DNA of 64,000 nucleotides. Origin: Liopterus haemorrhoidalis (taxonomy: Eukaryota > Arthropoda > Insecta > Coleoptera > Dytiscidae). Positions 1-10,041 of the stretch are shown here, piece by piece. The notes under the pieces were generated by a model that did no database searches, had not been told where the DNA came from, and saw only the letters and a program-made list of their open reading frames with translations. The translations under genes were made by a program, and so were the position numbers. The DNA lies in assembly GCA_963971575.1 (NCBI GenBank), contig OZ020616.1, forward strand, positions 6,991,934-7,055,933, in the 5' to 3' direction. Position 1 is the first letter of the stretch. The number at the start of each line of letters is the position of its first letter.

Positions 1-47
1 AAATTTCAACTCTCTAGGTTTAGCCGTTTGGCTACAATTTTTACCGA

Positions 48-117
<70 letters not shown>

Positions 118-169
118 GACAAAATGACGGTAAATTGGTTTTTTGGTCATACCTACAAAACCCTAAAAA
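1..169 (-). mobile_element. Helentron-like HINE, 5' end (minus orientation, cut by window edge)
   Basis: The last 5' terminal bases (CCTACAAAACCCTAAAAA on the plus strand) sit at about 150-169, then a conserved block, a CAGA tract and the conserved TAGCCGTTTGGCTACA block follow toward position 1. The same order recurs at 10.0, 26.3, 29.3 and 51.8 kb. The element runs off the left edge, so its 3' end is not visible. Non-coding; open frames across the microsatellite are artefacts. Confidence 0.8.
48..117. repeat. (CAGA)n microsatellite inside HINE
   Basis: About 17 perfect tetranucleotide units. This is the longest uninterrupted tract of the kind in the window. It sits at the fixed position of the GTCT/CAGA tract in this HINE family. 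Confidence 0.95.
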
Positions 170-329
170 TTAGCACCTGTGAACTAAATTCATATATGTA
201 GACTCCGCTTGCTGTTATACATTTTGTTTTTAACGTAGTAGTAATATGTAATAGTAGTGAAATATTTATAAATCAAATAACACATTGTTAAAAGTGACAA
301 ATACGTTTCTGAAATTAAAAAAATATAAA

Positions 330-633
330 GCCATTTATCAATATTCTTCTTATTCATTTAATGAAGATTTAGAGACAATGCAAATGCAGTAAAAATCTTT
401 TAGTCTAAATTTACACTTTATAAAGAGAAATTTTTCGCAAATTATTTAAATTTTGTTTAAAAAATTAAATGAAAGCTCTTAGTACTCAAATAACGAATGA
501 AAAAGACTTTCAAAAAACTAAAGATTTTGATGTGATTATAGAATAAAATATTGTCCTAGTCATTAAGCATTTTGTTGACCTCACTTATTAAATACCTACA
601 AAATCCTGAAATATGTGAAAATTCACACTTAAT
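330..633 (+). mobile_element. HINE variant B, 3' part
   Basis: Ends with the family 3' signature: TTATTAAATACCTACAAAAT, then a GTGAAAATTCAC hairpin at about 615-628. The upstream 280 bases match, in reverse orientation, the sequence at 9.44-9.72 kb and 63.72-64.0 kb, including a TCTAGG/ATCTAGA block and an AATGAAAGCTCTTAGTAC block. The 5' half is missing. Confidence 0.6.
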
Positions 634-1522
634 ATATATATTTTTTTTCTTTTAATTTTTGTTATTTTGTTGACAATGTAAATATATCAAAAATGATGCT
701 ATAATTTCTTTATTTATTATTTGTTAAATAATCTTACATAAATCGAGAATAACTGAAATTTGAAATTAGTTTCCACTTTGCCTACAGAACCAATTAACAG
801 ATCTGAAACAAAGTAGACAAAGAATTAAATCCCAAGTATGTGTTATTAACTCATAGCCCAGATTAAACAACAAAAAATGTACACTTTCAAAATATAATTT
901 GGAATCAATTCAATTTTATTTATATCATTGAAGCTTTACAGACACATTGTATGATGTTTTTTTAGTTTAAGAGAGAAGCTATAAATCATATTTTTTGTAG
1001 TGGATTTGACGAGTGGCACTGCTTAAAGTTCTTTGTAAAAAGAGTGATATCACCAGTGGGACTGAGTTGACTATCACAAGAATTCTCAATGTTCTCTTGG
1101 AATAGTACCAGAACATAAACAAGTGGATATCGCAATTGCTCACCTTGCAAGACTGGCTTTTTCCCAGCAGCGATTTAAGAAATTGTACACGAGAATAGAG
1201 AGATGTTATTTGCTACGAGTCAACTGTTACATTGTGTTTAAATTTAGAAGGATTTGATTTTACCCAGTCTTGTCTTAAGACATAACACATGTGCACAATA
1301 TACACTTTAAGGCTAGAGATAGAACCACTGTTCTCACAAGTTTATCATACAATTCTCAAATAAAATTAAAAACAAAATGACTTCGAATTTTTTTGGTGGT
1401 TAGTGTCTGGTTTTAAAATAAATCACATAACTTCAGCTACTTGTTTTCCTAAATTTGTTTGCATCTTCAGATTTAAGAGAATACAAAGAAAACTATGTTA
1501 ACAAATTGTTGTTAACGATTAC
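634..1522. other. AT-rich intergenic stretch, nothing recognised
   Basis: No reading frame of interest, no terminal repeats and no family match elsewhere in the window. Between about 1000 and 1290 the base composition is slightly less AT-rich, but no coding or RNA signal stands out. Confidence 0.5.
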
Positions 1523-1524
1523 TA

Positions 1525-2847
1525 TACAAGGTTGTAACAAGGTGTCTCAAAACAAATTTTATATTTATTTAGCTTACTGCGTGAACGCAACGTATCCGAG
1601 GGGCGCGGAGGTTATGTCAATCGGTAGGCTGGCTCTTGAGAATTTAGTCGCTATGGAGCGTTTCTCGGGAGCAGACCGCGCGTTATGCGTGCGAGAGTTT
1701 TACAAAAACGGTGATTCGGCGACTGTAGCGCGTAGAAAATTCTGCAGTATTCGAGGTTTTCGCCACTTAAATGATGCGCCAAGCAGTCCTCTCATTCGAC
1801 ATTGGGTTAAAAAGTTTGAAGAGACTGGTACAACGCTGGATAAATCAAGGTCCGGGCGACCTTTCATCAAGAACGGTAGAAAACGTGGAGAATGTTAATC
1901 AGTCTGTTCGTGACGACCCGAACCTTTCAATTCGGAAGCGCGCAAGGGCTTTAAATGTGCATAGATCATCATTACATCGCATTATGCACAAAAACCTAAA
2001 GCTGCACCCCTACAAAATTCAATTGGTGCAAGAATTAAAGCCCCAAGATGCCAGTAAGAGGCTTAATTTCGTAAATCAGGTGATTGAGCGATTTTGAACG
2101 TTTACCAACATTTTGTTTTCAGATGAAGCTCATTTTCATCTTAATGGCCACATAAATAAGCAGAACTGCCGCTACTGGAGTGCAACGAATCCGAAACTCA
2201 AACATCAGAAACCCCTACATTCGCCTAAAGTGACCGTATGGGCTGCGATGTCGGCGCGAGGAATTATCGGCCCTTACTTTTTTGAAGAAGAAAGGGGGCG
2301 TGCAGTTACAGTGAATTCAGAGCGTTATATGGAGATGTTAGACAACTTCTTGGTACCTGAACTGCAAAACTTTCCTGGCTATAACCAAAGAACATGGTTC
2401 CAACAGGACGGAGCAACTTCACACACGTCCAATATGTCTCTGCCACGTGTTCGTGAAATTTTCCCAGGCAAATTGATCTCCCGGAGAGGTGGCATAAATT
2501 GGCCTCCACGCAGTCCAGATTTAACCCCTATGGACTTTTTCCTATGGGGTTATCTTAAATCTAAAGTTTACGCCAATAAACCGACTTCACTGGCGCATTT
2601 GAAAGAAAATATCCGTCACGAAATGGCAGCCATCCCTGAGACCACCTGCCGAGACGTCATAAGTAATTTTACTGTTCGATTAAATGAGTGCCGAGAACGC
2701 GAGGGTCTACATTTAGACGATATTATTTTTAAGAAATAAATCCCCAAAAAGTGTATTTTAATAATTAATAAACATTTTTTTTATATGCGGCTTACTTTTT
2801 TTTTAATCGATCCACTAAATATAAAATTTCTTTTGAGACACCTTGTA
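1525..2847 (+). mobile_element. Tc1/mariner-type transposon, full length but inactive
   Basis: Terminal inverted repeats read ACAAGGTGTCTCAAAA at the left (with a short internal duplication, TACAAGGT twice) and its complement at 2826-2847. TA dinucleotides at 1523-1524 and 2848-2849 fit the family's TA target duplication. A transposase frame fills the interior. A second, inverted and truncated copy of the same family lies at 3290-3893. Confidence 0.85.
1614..2739 (+). pseudogene. mariner/IS630-family transposase, frameshifted
   Basis: A cut-and-paste transposase of the IS630/Tc1/mariner superfamily. The likely start is ATG 1614, or ATG 1653 (MERFSGADR). The N-terminal helix-turn-helix part (LCVREFYKNGDSATVARRKF) is in one frame to about 1870. 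The rest is in the next frame and carries the second DNA-binding segment (RSSLHRIMHKNLKL) and the catalytic core: FSDEAHF with Asp at 2122, WFQQDGATSHT with Asp at 2407, and WPPRSPDLTPMD with Asp at 2518. One frameshift near 1860 and one TGA at 2095 break it. The C terminus (DDIIFKK) is intact. The spacing between the second and third acidic residues (36 residues if the Asp of SPDL is used) is longer than in classic DD34D mariners. The related element at 6.1 kb shares the WFQQDGA and WPPRS motifs. Confidence 0.85.
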
Positions 2848-2942
2848 TAAATACAAAACTCAACGTACGTTGGGTGATATTAAAAATAGATATGGACATT
2901 GACAGAGTCCTATAACGGACACGTGTAATATTATATATATTC

Positions 2943-3240
2943 AGGGGAACTCTGGATGGGCAGGAATCTCAAGGAGTTCAGCGGAACTCTGGATGGTCAG
3001 GGATCTCAAGGAGTTGTGTTGGTTTTGTTTGACTCTGGATGGTCAGGGACATGAAGGACTTGTGTTAGTTTTGTTTGACTCTGGATGGTCAGGGATCTCA
3101 AGGAGTTGTGTTGGTTTTGTTTGACTCTGTATGGTCAAGGACCTCAAGGAGTTGTGTTAGTTTTGTTTGACTGGATAGTTAGGGAACTCAAGGAGTTTGG
3201 TGAAACTCTGGATGGTTAGGAACTTCATGAAGTGGGGCAA
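2943..3240. repeat. 46-bp minisatellite between two inverted mariners
   Basis: About six units built on GACTCTGGATGGTCAGGG, CTCAAGGAGTTGTGTT and GGTTTTGTTT. The inner units are 46 bp; the outer ones are shorter (about 37-40 bp) and more diverged. It fills the gap between the oppositely oriented mariner copies. Confidence 0.85.
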
Positions 3241-3289
3241 AACTAAAATTATGTTTCATTTTCTCTGCTTTATTTTGTAGTTTTTAAAT

Positions 3290-3893
3290 TTCGAAGGTTT
3301 CTGATGTTTGCGTTTCGGATTCGTTGCACTCCAGTAGCGGCAGTTCTGCTTATTTACGTGGCCATTAAGATGAAAATGAGCTTCATCCGAAAACAAAAAG
3401 TTGGTAAACGTTGAAAATCGCTCAATCACCTGATGTACGAAATTAAGCCTCTGACTGGCATCTTGGGGGTTTAATTCTTGCACCAATTGAATTTTGTAGG
3501 GGTACAGCTTTAGGTCTTTATGCATAATGCGATGTAATGATGATCTATGCACATTTAAAGCACTTGCCCGGATTTTGATTTATCCTGCGTTGTACCAGTC
3601 TCTTCAAACTTTTTAACCCAATGTCGAATGAGAGGAATGCTTGGCGCATCATTTAAGTGGCGAAAACCTCGAATACTGCAGAATTTTGTACGCGCTACAG
3701 TCGCCGAATCACCGTTTTTGTAAAACTCTCGCACGCATAACGCGCGGTCTGCTCCCGAGAAACGCTCCATAGCGACTAAATTCCCAAGAGGCAGGCTACC
3801 GATTGACATAACCCCCGCGCCCCTCGGATACGTTGCGTTCACGCAGTAAGCTAAATAACTATAAAATTTCTTTTGAGACACCTTGTATAATAA
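3290..3893 (-). pseudogene. second copy of the 1.5-kb mariner, truncated and deleted
   Basis: Minus-strand copy with its 5' terminal repeat (ending CCTTGTA) at 3864-3893, then the same N-terminal transposase region (MERFSGADRALCVREFYKNG), the RSSLHRIMHKDLK segment and the first catalytic motif FSDEAHFHLNG. About 85 bp present in the first copy (between SGRP and the RSSLH segment) are deleted here, at a GGGC-A/G short homology. Everything after KRKHQKP is missing, so the second and third catalytic residues and the 3' terminal repeat are lost. Cannot encode an active protein. Confidence 0.85.
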
Positions 3894-4190
3894 AAACAAA
3901 AGCAAAAATTACCAACTATTTTGGTTACAAATATTGCTCGAATAAATATCCATTATTGTTTAAACACAATCTTATTCTTTATTTTATGTTTCGCATTACA
4001 CTGCGTAACATATTTTTATAAATTTTGCTGCAAGCAAGAGATATTTTACGAGAAAATACACATACTTGGAATTCTAGGAAATAGTGCCGTATTCCTATAA
4101 AAGAAATTTGACTACTATAAAGTATTTAGATTTTTTGGAAAATTTTTCAAGATTTACCTAATACATATACATTTTTGTAAAAACCAAGTG
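3894..4190. other. AT-rich spacer, nothing recognised
   Basis: No repeats or coding signal apart from generic AT-rich sequence. Confidence 0.5.
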
Positions 4191-4576
4191 AGATATTTGA
4201 AGATTTTAGTTTTAGGCTGTCTCCCCGTTACTCACAAAATATTCATCCAATCAAAAAAGTATATAGAACAAACAATTTATTTTCTTATTATAAACAATAT
4301 TTGTCATGTACGTTTTTGTTGTTAATTCAATATAAAGGGAGATATTTCAAAATTATAGCTTTAGGGTGTCCCCCCGTGGCTGCCCAAATATTCATCTAAA
4401 TGAAAAATACCTAGAAATAAAAGATTTGTTTTCTTACTATAAACTATTTTTGTCATTTAATTTTGCTGTTAAGTCAATATTTAGGGAGTTACACGTACAT
4501 TTTAGTTTTAGGGTCGCCCCCGTAAGTCCTCATATATTCATCTAACTGAAATATATATATATCTATATATATATAT
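4191..4576. repeat. about 148-bp tandem repeat, 2.5 copies
   Basis: Units start near 4191, 4340 and 4486, each with GAGATATTT or GAGTTACA, then AGTTTTAGG, a C-run (CCCCCGT) and ATATTCATCYAA. Units are 75-85% alike by eye. A related monomer lies in reverse orientation at 25665-25810, so the sequence is also dispersed. It may be the body of an unrecognised element. Confidence 0.7.
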
Positions 4577-4658
4577 AAACAAAATATTTTCCTTATTATT
4601 GACTTGACAGAAAAATATATAAAACAAAATTTATTTGTAAGAAAACAAATCTTATTTG

Positions 4659-4753
<95 letters not shown>

Positions 4754-4838
4754 TAACAAATAAGATTTGTTTTCTTACAAATAAATTTTGTTTTATATAT
4801 TTTTCTGTCAAGTCAATAATAAGGAAAATATTTTGTTT
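4577..4838. repeat. perfect 84-bp inverted repeat around a (TA)n tract
   Basis: Bases 4577-4660 are the exact reverse complement of 4755-4838; the spacer 4662-4754 is almost pure TA. I found no mismatch in the arms by eye. The left arm continues the third 148-bp unit, so the palindrome looks like a fold-back of that repeat. Could extrude as a cruciform, or could be an assembly artefact at a TA tract. Confidence 0.9.
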
Positions 4839-4844
4839 TTAATA

Positions 4845-5410
4845 GGGGCATAACGGGGTCCCGAGGTATTACGGTCTCCCATCTTTTTGGTTGTTAAAGC
4901 ATGCCGCCATGTTTGGGTGCATTCCAATCACATTCAGTTCTTTGCTTGTGTCTTCTGAGAGTGGCTGTATGACTGAGCGTTGCATTTTGTAAATTGGTGA
5001 AACGTGTTTTTTTGCTGTGTTGATATATTTTTCACACATATCCAGACGTTGATTGCTCCAGTGCAGAGCATGTGGCAAGTGGGCACATTGTTCTTGCGCT
5101 GGAAAAGATGATAACGATGAGGAATGCACTCACGTATGTTCATTCTGTGCCAGATTTTAGCTGATTGCCCATTATACCCCGCCCGTGCTCACTCTGCCCC
5201 GACACCGGGGCAAAATGAGCAGAAGAAAGCTTTTTTTTATATCGTCATAACTTTTATTTTTGTATTTATCTAAGTTTTTTTTACTGCCTGTAATAATTGA
5301 ACAATAAATCATCTTACGAATAAAAGTATTTCGAAATTTTTTACGATATTCCTTAAAATTTTATTAAAGATAATCCTTAAGGTGCCTGTTATGCCCCGGC
5401 TTCCCCTAAA
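4845..5410 (-). pseudogene. unidentified TE remnant with GGGGCATAA-type ends
   Basis: The segment is bounded by GGGGCATAACGGGG near 4847 and TTATGCCCCGG near 5390, with CCCATTATACCCCGCC at 5168 inside. Two overlapping minus-strand frames (86 and 69 residues, ending near 4869 and 4934) look like pieces of one frameshifted protein containing His/Cys residues. I do not recognise the protein. Pogo/Tigger-type elements often have such G-rich termini, but that is a guess. Confidence 0.3.
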
Positions 5411-5998
5411 AAGTTTTAACCCAGAAACGCCCTCTTAAAATAAAAATGTTGAGATACCTTTGTTTGAAACCTAGTTCTACTCTATCATCGCACAAAATTT
5501 CCTCAAAATATGTCTAGTAGGTTTTGCGTGAACCTCGGACAAACTGAGATACAGACAGTCAACGTGTAGAAACTAAATCGGGTCTATTCTGTATCTTTTG
5601 TGGTTAAAAAGATTTGGTAAAAATGATGGTTAAAAAGTAACATTTTAACTAGGCATTAAAATTTTAACCGTGTTTCTTATTCTGTATCTCAGGTTATAAC
5701 CCAAGCGTTAATTTCTAACTTTTTAACCCTATGGTTAAAAGTATGTTGTGAAATTATCTACAAGGGAAGGTATTTTGCTTGTGTAATTGTGGATTTAATG
5801 TAAACAAGTGTTATGGTTGAATCGTGAATGAACAACGATCAAATATAATAAATCTATATTGCGGAAATGTACAATATTTATACATAAATAATTATGGGTG
5901 CAGAAAGTAAATACTATAATAATATTACCATAACATGCAAATGTATCAATATTTTCTTTCTTTCTTCTATATTAAGATACTTTTATTTTCAGGTTATA

Positions 5999-6903
5999 AT
6001 GGGTGTTTTTTTTAGAGGTATAGAACTTTAAATTGCAATAAAACAACGATGGATTATTCGATTGACATGAATTTTTTTTTATTCGAAAGATAATCTTGTG
6101 GCATTACATTTTAAATATGATTTCTGGCATATGACCGCCACGGCTGGCTCGGATGTAGTCCAATCTGGACGTCCAATTTTCGATGACTTTTTCCAACATT
6201 TGTGGCCGTATATCGGCAATAACACGGCGAATGTTGTCTTCCAAATGGTCAAGAGTTTGTGGCTTATCCGCATAGACCAATGACTTTACATAGCCCCACA
6301 GAAAGTAGTCCAGCGGTGTTAAATCACAAGATCTTGGAGGCCAATTCACAGGTCCAAAACGTGAAATTAGGCGGTCACCAAACGTGTCTTTCAATAAATC
6401 GATTGTGGCACGAGCTGTGTGACATGTTGCGCCGTCTTGTTGGAACCACAGCTCCTGGACATCATGGCTGTTCAATTCAGGAATGAAAAAGTTAGTAATC
6501 ATGGCTCTATACCGATCACCATTGACTGTAACGTTCTGGCCATCATCGTTTTTGAAGAAGTACGGTAGCTTCTTCTGTACGCACCGTACGGCGTCTCTGG
6601 GGATGCGAGTTATCAATAAGAGTAAACGTGGTGCGAAAACGTTCCATGGTTAATCGAATTAACTGCTCTGATGGACGATTTTGTCGACGATAAAATGGAC
6701 GTAGTGCGCGATACGTATTCCGCACAGAACCATTATTTTCGAAATAAAATTGCACTATTTGCAAGCGTTGTTCAGGCGTGAGTCTATTCATGATGAATTG
6801 CCAAACCAAACTGAGAATAAATCACTTGACAGCTGTTAAATCGGTCGCCATCTTGAACAGTAATGCCAACTTAAAGTTCTATACCTCTAAAAAAAACACC
6901 CGT
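5999..6903 (-). mobile_element. 905-bp mariner-type element, internally deleted
   Basis: Terminal repeats GGGTGTTTTTTTTAGAGG (from 6001) and its complement (to 6901), with GGTATAGAACTTTAA continuing the match. TA target duplications at 5997-5998 and 6904-6905. The element lies inside the 5.6-7.5 kb TIR element, so it is the younger of the two. Confidence 0.9.
6104..6809 (-). pseudogene. mariner/IS630-family transposase, middle deleted
   Basis: The N-terminal part, read from 6809 (or the internal Met 6791, MNRLTPEQ), contains the helix-turn-helix region found in insect transposases annotated as DUF4817 (LQIVQFYFENNGSVRNTYRAL). It runs to about 6560. The C-terminal part, in another frame to 6104, holds YFFKNDD, WFQQDGATCHTA with the second catalytic Asp, and WPPRSCDLTPLDYFLWGYVKS with the third acidic residue, ending EIIFKM. 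The central region with the second DNA-binding domain and first catalytic Asp is missing (several hundred bp against the related copy at 1.6-2.7 kb). The deletion changes the frame. Inactive, but both ends of the element are intact and could be mobilised in trans. Confidence 0.85.
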
Positions 6904-7568
6904 TATTTACCTTATTTTTATTTTTAAACAGAGAAATTAAAATTTATAAATGTATCACAGTTTCAAAGTTTTCAATATTTACTTTCAAATTATCAGGATA
7001 CGGGAAATCTTAAAAAAAGAAAAACATACATGTAAAACGAAATATTAAGAAAAGTTTTAGAAAAATGAAAATATTTTAAAATATTTCTTCAGATAAATTA
7101 AAAGGGTCTCCCATATCATGCAGTTGCCCTCGTTTAATTCTAACTGATTTCCTAAAAACATTTGTATGCATTTTTTATTCACCTTTATTAATTTTTCACT
7201 TATTAACCTCTTTTTGTTCAATTTGTTTTATTAATAATTCGTTTAAAATAAACAAACTTGCCATAATTAATTCTAAAAATGGATTTTTCCTGGCTATTTG
7301 ACGTTTAGAGGTTAGAACTACAGCTGGTTAAAAATTTACACCATGTATTTGGCTGGAGTTAAAATTCCAAATATAACCTACTGAATTAACCACATCGAGG
7401 TTTAAATTTTAACGCCATAAAGTTACAGAATAACAAAATATTGTAAAGCGTGGTTAAAATTTTTTAACATCGACCTTGAGGTTAATTTTTAACTTTTTAA
7501 GATACAGAATAGACCTGAATATGAGACAAAAAAGATAAAAAACACATTCATTTTATTAATATAAAAGT

Positions 7569-7791
7569 CTAATGAATTATTTTTTTTTTTTTTTTTTATT
7601 GATTTTGGCTCTTTAGTCCTAATATATATGGACCTTTAGCCAGCTACTCTGTTATTTTTATTTTGGATACTTTATTAATTTTATGACAAATACAAACATC
7701 CATGCCATGACCGGGATTTGAACCCGAGTCCCCACGGTTAGCAGTCAAATGAGCTGACCACTACGCCATAGCGACCGGCTAATGAATTATT
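7569..7791 (-). mobile_element. tRNA-derived SINE with 13-bp target duplication
   Basis: A 13-bp direct repeat, CTAATGAATTATT, lies at 7569-7581 and 7779-7791. Between them, on the minus strand, a tRNA-like head starts at 7778 (CCGGTCGCTATGGCGTAGTGG) with an A box (TGGCGTAGTGG), a CTGCTAA stretch like the tRNA-Ser(GCT) anticodon loop, and a B box (GGTTCAAATCC near 7710). A 100-bp body follows and ends in an A tail (T run 7581-7597 on the plus strand). All hallmarks of L1-type retroposition are present. Confidence 0.9.
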
Positions 7792-8362
7792 ATAAATGTA
7801 AATTTTGAAATGTATTATGTTTTGTGAAAAAAAAAAATAATTGTTTATTTGCTCGACAAAACAATCCATATAAAATAAATGAAATTGTTACATAATTCCA
7901 GGACAAAATTAACATGTAACAATGTGTATTCGTGTAGTTCGTTAAATATTAAATTCTAATCAAATCACAACAAGTAAGCAAATAGTCGGCATTCACTTAG
8001 AACAGTGCTAGTAAATGAAGCCTGGGTAAGACTTGTAGTGTGGTCTGTGTAATCCCTGCAACGGTGTTAATACCCGCCGTTCAATACAACCTACACTAAT
8101 TATCGCTCTGATTAATTTAACGTCTATAGTTGCACTGATTGACACGATTTCTGCAGATGCTGTTTCCCAACGAATGTTCCTTATCTTTTATTTAAGTATA
8201 CAGGGTTGTTAACTTGCTTAGATTTGTATCTGCAGCTTTGTCTTGTAATAGTGTTACATATTTTGATTCTTAGGGCAGGTACGGAATATTGGTTTGTTAC
8301 GGGACGATTTTTTGCCGTAACATTGCACCGCAAATTATGTTAGCACTCAGATACACGCAATA
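7792..8362. other. AT-rich spacer, nothing recognised
   Basis: A slightly GC-richer part (about 8000-8110) has no clear coding or repeat signature. Confidence 0.45.
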
Positions 8363-9317
8363 GGGGATAGGCATGATTTTTTTAATTTTTTTTATTATAT
8401 TCCTCTTGTTGCATATAAACATAAAAAACAGTTTTTAATTTTTGTTGTTGTAATTTTTAGGCTTAAAAAAATTATAAATGTATGTAGCGCGCGAAAACAA
8501 CGTGTGACGTCAAACCCCTTCTAACTGACGCATGACACTACTAGCTTACCGTCGTACATAGTCTGTTGTGAACTTATTTGTTTGTATAACTTTTATAGGT
8601 TATGTAAAGTTAGAGTGATTTTAATTAAAATAAAGTTTAACTCTATAAAAACAATTTATACATGTTTACCGAATTAAATTTTATATTAAAATAGATAACT
8701 TGAAATACTGCAATATATGCAGTATTTCAATTATGCCTCTAACGTTTTGTAACTTCATGTAAACAATGTAGTAAAATTCTGACATCTAAATTACATAAAT
8801 ATTTACATTTTACAGAGTTGCAGCGTTTGTTTACATAAAGTTATAGAATATAAAATAAAAATTACTTACAGGTCTGCTTTGACACCACGTATTTCTTCAG
8901 CACTGTTGCATTCATTATTTTTCATATATTCCATGAGCATAAATGCATCAATGTTGGGTAAATTATCACTCTGAGCCCTAACAAAATCTTTATCTGCCAT
9001 TTTAATAATAAATGCGTGAAAAATTGTTTAAAAACAAATATAAAACTCTCGAACAATACAATATACACACGTGTAAAGATTATGTTGTAGCTGTATCTGT
9101 GACGTGAAACCCCTATCGTTTGATGTCATACTCAGTCGTTTTTACTCGGCAACCTTCGCTCCGTGGTCGGCTTATTTCAAATTTACAATATTTTAATTCA
9201 AAAATTTGGCTATAATATTAATTAAAATGTAATTTTTGTTTTGTTAGGTGACATAACTAACATTAACATATCAAAATAATGTAGTTTTAAGGAAATATAA
9301 ATTTTATGCGTATCCCC
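8363..9317. mobile_element. TA-flanked TIR element (955 bp) with a captured exon
   Basis: Ends GGGGATAGGCATGA (8363) and TTATGCGTATCCCC (to 9317) are inverted repeats, flanked by TA at 8361-8362 and 9318-9319. The TA duplication fits Tc1/mariner or pogo-like elements. Inside are two direct copies of a GTGACGT-AAACCCC block (near 8501 and 9101) and one coding exon on the minus strand. No transposase is visible. Confidence 0.75.
8870..9000 (-). CDS. first coding exon, possibly TE-borne protein N terminus
   Basis: Read on the minus strand, ATG at 9000-8998 opens 43 codons beginning MADKDFVRAQSDNLPNIDAF and ending EEIRGVKAD, followed by a consensus splice donor (T/GTAAGT at 8869-8864). The motif with EIRGVKA resembles the N terminus of proteins with a SWIM zinc finger that are multiplied in arthropod genomes, but this rests on memory and is uncertain. 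No acceptor or second exon is visible before the element's left end at 8363. The frame has no stop. Either a truncated gene of an autonomous relative or a captured host exon. Confidence 0.45.
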
Positions 9318-9372
9318 TATTCAATAACGAGTTGACAATGAGTTTTGAAGAGCAGGCAGTAATTTGAGCTCG

Positions 9373-9438
9373 TTTTTAGGGTTTTGTAGGTATAACCAAA
9401 AAACTCTTGTACTGTCATTTTGTCGTCTGTCTGTCTGT
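9373..9438 (+). mobile_element. HINE 5' end fragment
   Basis: TTTTTAGGGTTTTGTAGGTA, the conserved CCAAAAAACTCTTGTACTGTC block and three GTCT units, then an abrupt change into the 3' end of a second HINE in opposite orientation. The second copy appears to have inserted into the first. Confidence 0.8.
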
Positions 9439-9725
9439 ATGAAGTATGAATTTTCACACCTTTCTAGGTATTTAATAAGTGTAAGAAGCCAACATAATGA
9501 TGGATGTCTAGGAACATTTGTTCTATAATCTCAATAAAATCAATAGTTTTTTTGATAATAATTTTTACTCGTTATTAGAGTAGTAAGAACTTCCATTTAA
9601 TTTTTATGAACAAAATATAAATAATTTGTAAAAATTTCGTCACAGTAAAATTTAAATTAAAAATCCCAGCGTTTTTTCTGCATTTGCTTAGTATTTAATT
9701 TATAAGTATTACATTACTATAAATT
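9439..9725 (-). mobile_element. HINE variant B, 3' part
   Basis: Starts with the 3' hairpin region (GAAGTATGAATTTTCACAC), then TAGGTATTTAATAAGTGTAAG and the variant-B body shared with 12.7 kb and 63.1 kb. It stops where a hAT-like end begins near 9727. Confidence 0.75.
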
Positions 9726-9726
9726 A

Positions 9727-9775
9727 GCGGTTCTAAAACTGTGGTCCGCAGTCCCCTGGGGGTCCGCGAAACAAT
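9727..9775 (+). mobile_element. hAT terminal repeat, single end
   Basis: AGCGGTTCTAAAACTGTGG followed by GGTCCGCAGTCCCCTGG matches the terminal class seen at 17154 (CAGTGTTTCTCAACAGG, TGGTCCGCGG). No partner end is visible before the next HINE at 10042, so the element is truncated. Confidence 0.5.
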
Positions 9776-10041
9776 TTTGACATTAACTTTACCCAACTTT
9801 TTGCTTTTATTCAAATAACTCATTTAATAAAAATCCTACATGGTCAAGACTTTTTGTATTTGTTGACTTATTGACGTAACTAAACAATAATTATTATTCA
9901 ACTGTAAATTATTTACAGAAAACATGTTATAATAAGTTCTATTTTGACCAATATTTTACCAAGAAATGCTTGTATGAGTTTTAAATATTATAAGTTGTAA
10001 CTTTTTTAATTCTTTTTACTACTATATTTATTCATTTTATG

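Larger units (their letters stand above)
5581..7515. mobile_element. TIR element of about 1.9 kb carrying repeated GGTTAAAA motifs
   Basis: Left end GGTCTATTCTGTATCTT (5581) and right end AAGATACAGAATAGACC (ends 7515) are inverted copies. The TTCTGTATCT motif recurs at 5690, and a related TTACAGAATAAC lies near 7423. GGTTAAAA or its complement recurs many times in both flanks, giving a fold-back character. A complete 905-bp mariner sits inside (5999-6903). No coding capacity of its own is visible. Flanking target duplication not resolved, so the superfamily is unassigned. Confidence 0.7.

Noticed and set aside
4596..4811. Tyr-Ile repeat protein
   Set aside because: Translation of the (TA)n tract and palindrome.
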